A stretch of 33,890 nucleotides of DNA, from contig NZ_CAKQFJ010000022.1 of the NCBI RefSeq assembly GCF_934230905.1, forward strand, positions 1 to 33,890, written 5' to 3'. Of the stretch, positions 31,590 through 33,890 are shown in pieces. Every line of letters starts with the position of its first letter. Position 1 is the stretch's first letter. The DNA comes from an uncultured Veillonella sp. Its GTDB lineage: Bacteria > Bacillota > Negativicutes > Veillonellales > Veillonellaceae. Below the pieces are notes generated by a model. It was not told where the DNA came from. It did no database searches and worked only from the letters and a program-made list of their open reading frames with translations. A program made the translations under genes and the position numbers.

Positions 31590-31619
31590 GAGAGTGGTAC
31601 TGTATGGTGCCACTCTTTT
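31590..31619 (+). terminator. Terminator of the DUF2156 gene
   Basis: AGAGTGGTAC (31591-31600) and GTGCCACTCT (31607-31616) form a 10-bp stem with one wobble, followed by a T-run. Confidence 0.85.
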
Positions 31620-31707
31620 CAGTTATAATAAAGGTAGAGTATGTGAAATATATTCTACTATATGAAATATATAGCGCTAAAGCTGTTTAGGATAGAAAGG
31701 AAATTGT

Positions 31708-32901
31708 ATGGATTTTAAAATTGCTACACCACAAGATACACCACAAGTAGAAGCGCTTTGGGCGTATTGCTTTGAACCAAAAGAAGATCCGTTCTTTCAG
31801 TATTATTTTTCTAACTGTTATGAACCGGAAAATACTGTTGTAGGTATTCAAGATGGGCAATTGCTTTCGACGGTTCATTTGCGCCAATACAATATTAATG
31901 TGCGTGGTGCTATCTTGCCTACAAGTTACATGGTCGGTGTAGCCACTCATCCAGCCGCACGTCGTGGCGGTGTGGGGGGCGCGTTATTGTTGCACTCTTT
32001 AGAGGAGTTGCGCCGTCGTGGTCAAGGTATTACTATTTTGATGCCATCAAAGGCAGGGTTTTATCAGCAATATGGTTGGGATTTATATGCTCATCAATGG
32101 GTACAGACGATGCCACTAGAAAATTTACGCCCTTTAACGGATAAAACACTATCTTTTGGTCTGTTAAATGATGTAGAGCAATGGACATTGATTGATCCTG
32201 TTTACAAAGCCTATACGAAGGGCTTATGTGGCTATGCAGAACGGGGCGAGAAGGAATGGAAACGTCTATTAGGTAGCTTCTTTGCTGAAGGTGTAAATAT
32301 TGCGGTCGTAAAAAATGATGAAGGTCACATTGAAGGCTACGCCGTATATCGTTTAGGGGCTCCTGAAATCCCGGTTACTGAATTTGTATATACAACGCGA
32401 CGTGCTCAACGTGGTTTACTTAATTATTTTTATAATCATCGCTCTCAAGGTGAAAGCATTCGCTGGAATGAAGGTTTACATGATACGGGTTATAGATTTG
32501 TTCCTGATGGAAAAACTGGTCATACAACGATGCCTTATATGATGGCACGTATTGTAGATGTAGAAACCGCATTGACTACGGTACCGATTAATCCAGAAGC
32601 AGTCGTGATGCCTATTACACTAACTATTAAAGTGACAGATACTTTATGTGATTGGAATACGGGTGTATTCGCACTCACCTTAGGCGATGGTAGTTTGCCA
32701 GTTGTTAAACGTGTTTCTGATTCAAATGAAGATGAAATAGATATTACCGTTGATATTGGTGGCCTTGCAGCTTTATTAATGGGTGCAGTTTCAGCTAACG
32801 ATCTTGTATTTGAAGGTAAATTACAAGGGGACTCACACTGGATTGATTATCTAGATATGGTATATCCTAAGCAAAATACATATATCAACGAATGGTGGTA
32901 A
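31708..32901 (+). CDS. Eis-like GNAT N-acetyltransferase, 397 aa
   Basis: The N-terminal GNAT domain contains the acetyl-CoA loop in YMVGVATHPAARRGGVGGALL (about residues 73-93) and the Eis-family segment MPSKAGFYQQYGWDLY (about 112-127). A second, degenerate GNAT domain and a C-terminal sterol-carrier-like domain (IKVTDTLCDWNTGVFALTLGDG onward) complete the three-part Eis architecture, and the length fits. Eis enzymes acetylate amines, including aminoglycosides in mycobacteria; the substrate here is unknown. GAAAGGA precedes the ATG. The stop is 1 nt from the start of the pseudouridine synthase gene, so the two are co-translated. Confidence 0.85.
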   Translation: MDFKIATPQDTPQVEALWAYCFEPKEDPFFQYYFSNCYEPENTVVGIQDGQLLSTVHLRQYNINVRGAILPTSYMVGVATHPAARRGGVGGALLLHSLEELRRRGQGITILMPSKAGFYQQYGWDLYAHQWVQTMPLENLRPLTDKTLSFGLLNDVEQWTLIDPVYKAYTKGLCGYAERGEKEWKRLLGSFFAEGVNIAVVKNDEGHIEGYAVYRLGAPEIPVTEFVYTTRRAQRGLLNYFYNHRSQGESIRWNEGLHDTGYRFVPDGKTGHTTMPYMMARIVDVETALTTVPINPEAVVMPITLTIKVTDTLCDWNTGVFALTLGDGSLPVVKRVSDSNEDEIDITVDIGGLAALLMGAVSANDLVFEGKLQGDSHWIDYLDMVYPKQNTYINEWW

Positions 32902-32902
32902 T

Positions 32903-33790
32903 ATGAGCTGGAAAACATATACAGTAAAAGAAGAGGTCGATACAACAGTATCTGCTTATGTAAAAGAACGGTTTTCACTATCTTCTCGAAATTTACAGAT
33001 GATATTTCGAAAGAAACGCGTGAAAGTGAATAGTCGAATTGCGCATTCAAAACGAATGATCAGAAAAGGTGACGTCATAACACTTGAATTGCCACAGGAT
33101 AAGGATTATGGAGTAGAAGTCGAAAAAGGGCCTATGGAGGTTCTCTATGAAGACGCACATACCCTTGTTGTATATAAACCTCCATTTATGTTAGTGCATC
33201 CAGCGGGGCAAACAAAACACCATACATTGAGTAATTTTGTAGCAGGTTATTATGCTAAACGCGGTGAAGTTCATAAAATTCGCCCTGTTCACCGCTTGGA
33301 TAGGGATACTAGCGGTGTTATTATGTTTGGTAAAACTCGTGAGTCAGAACAGTATTATACTAAACAGTTACAAGAAGGCCATATTCACCGTATTTATCGT
33401 GGGCTGGTAGAAGGCGTTGTAACATCTGATGGTATAGTGAATCAGCCTATTGGTGTTGATCCTGTATTTGATAATCGCCGCTGTATCGATGAATTTGGCC
33501 AAGATGCCATTACAGAGTATCGTGTGATTGAACACAATGCTACAGATTCTTTGCTAGAGTTTACATTGTTAACAGGTCGGACACATCAAATTCGTGTTCA
33601 TATGGCCTATATAGGTCATCCTATTATTGGTGATGCTATGTATGGTATGCGAAGCAAGCCTTATACACGACAAGCTTTACATGCTTATGCTTTATCATTT
33701 GTGCCTTATGGACAATCCGAAGAGATTGTAGTTACTGCACCAGTACCGTCTGATTTAGGCTGTGAATTGCAAAATAAAAAGCTGCTTTAA
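32903..33790 (+). CDS. RluA-family rRNA pseudouridine synthase, 295 aa
   Basis: This enzyme isomerises uridine to pseudouridine in structured RNA, usually 23S rRNA. An N-terminal S4-like RNA-binding region (about 15-65, with RKKRVKVNSR and RKGDVITLELP) precedes the catalytic domain. The catalytic Asp is D133 in PVHRLDRDTSGVIMF. Other family marks are VVYKPPFMLVHPAG (about 89-102) and LLTGRTHQIRVHMAYIGHPIIGD near residue 235. Which of RluA, RluC or RluD it corresponds to cannot be told. Its ATG begins one base after the stop of the acetyltransferase gene, and a strong terminator follows. Confidence 0.92.
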   Translation: MSWKTYTVKEEVDTTVSAYVKERFSLSSRNLQMIFRKKRVKVNSRIAHSKRMIRKGDVITLELPQDKDYGVEVEKGPMEVLYEDAHTLVVYKPPFMLVHPAGQTKHHTLSNFVAGYYAKRGEVHKIRPVHRLDRDTSGVIMFGKTRESEQYYTKQLQEGHIHRIYRGLVEGVVTSDGIVNQPIGVDPVFDNRRCIDEFGQDAITEYRVIEHNATDSLLEFTLLTGRTHQIRVHMAYIGHPIIGDAMYGMRSKPYTRQALHAYALSFVPYGQSEEIVVTAPVPSDLGCELQNKKLL

Positions 33791-33797
33791 TGATATG

Positions 33798-33835
33798 TAC
33801 CCCCTTTACTGGGCAACCAGTAAAGGGGGTATTTT
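33798..33835 (+). terminator. 15-bp perfect hairpin with GCAA loop
   Basis: The arms 33798-33812 and 33817-33831 pair perfectly over 15 bp around GCAA, and TTTT follows. It serves as terminator for the pseudouridine synthase gene. It may at the same time form the left end of the insertion sequence, since it lies directly before the transposase start. Confidence 0.85.
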
Positions 33836-33836
33836 C

Positions 33837-33890
33837 ATGAGATATAATTATGAATTTAAAAAGAAAGCTATTGAGTTATTCTACCAAGGC
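33837..33890 (+). CDS. Transposase OrfA-like N-terminus (partial)
   Basis: Eighteen residues are visible (MRYNYEFKKKAIELFYQG), open to the window edge. They match the start of the helix-turn-helix OrfA of IS3/IS150-type elements (pattern YxxEFKxKxIExY). It lies right after the hairpin, and no separate Shine-Dalgarno is evident. Family assignment rests on this short stretch only. Confidence 0.65.
   Translation, partial: MRYNYEFKKKAIELFYQG

Larger units (their letters stand above)
33796..33890 (+). mobile_element. Left end of an IS3-like insertion sequence (truncated by window edge)
   Basis: A TG-starting segment (TGTACCCCCTTTACT from 33796) followed by a transposase start is typical of an IS3-family left terminus. 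The boundary is not proven, because the right end and target duplication are outside the window. Confidence 0.5.

Noticed and set aside
31644..31672. Direct repeat TGAAATATAT (two copies) before the Eis-like gene
   Set aside because: It is short and AT-rich, with no placement relative to a clear promoter; likely chance in this base composition.

Overview
This AT-rich window most likely comes from a Negativicute (diderm Firmicute), probably Veillonella or a close relative. The reasons are the combination of LutABC-type lactate oxidation, class II fumarase, signal-peptide SLH-domain proteins, and two-partner-secretion haemagglutinin/CdiA-type exoprotein genes next to Firmicute-style genes, ribosome binding sites and promoters. 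Species assignment is inference; no rRNA or tRNA gene is present.

Layout. 1-3787: the 3' end of a very large CdiA/FhaB-type exoprotein, open at the left edge, followed by an overlapping small membrane-anchored gene that looks like its immunity protein. 4007-5948 (minus): a small unknown protein, a calcineurin-like phosphoesterase and a DUF4931/GalT-like protein. 6059-8984 (plus): a MutT-type Nudix hydrolase, MutY, and a membrane-anchored YkuE-like phosphoesterase. 9165-10520 (minus): fumarase. 10752-13671 (plus): an OPT-family transporter and a secreted DUF3298/RsiV-like protein. 13840-16884 (minus): two SLH surface proteins that share an unrecognised C-terminal domain. 17383-20300 (plus): lutABC. 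20502-25701: a TcyP-like cystine transporter, a siroheme sulfite/nitrite reductase, a ferredoxin-nitroreductase fusion and a MetQ lipoprotein, a loosely sulfur-themed stretch. 25907-28155 (plus): YqhD-type aldehyde reductase and the AzlCD branched-chain amino acid exporter. 28156-28434: an unusual inverted duplication. 28435-29286 (minus): aldo/keto reductase. 29455-33790 (plus): an orphan efflux-adaptor lipoprotein, a DUF2156 protein, an Eis-like acetyltransferase and an RluA-family pseudouridine synthase. 33796-33890: the left end of an insertion sequence, cut by the window edge.

How the genes fit together. LutABC oxidises L-lactate to pyruvate, and fumarase would serve the succinate-propionate branch used by lactate fermenters. 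MutT-like and MutY proteins form a GO-type oxidised-guanine defence pair. Most transcription units are bounded by clear hairpin-plus-T terminators, many of them bidirectional between convergent genes.

The most notable observations are: (1) an inverted duplication at 28164-28505 whose left arm carries a decayed copy of the 3' end of the neighbouring aldo/keto reductase gene and whose centre is a GC-rich core framed by perfect 22-bp inverted repeats; (2) two genes (azlC and the DUF2156 gene) with no ATG, GTG or TTG at the expected start but a strong Shine-Dalgarno sequence 8 nt before ATC or ATT; (3) the CdiA-type toxin/immunity module; (4) the shared uncharacterised C-terminal domain of the two SLH proteins; (5) several perfect palindromes placed like operators.
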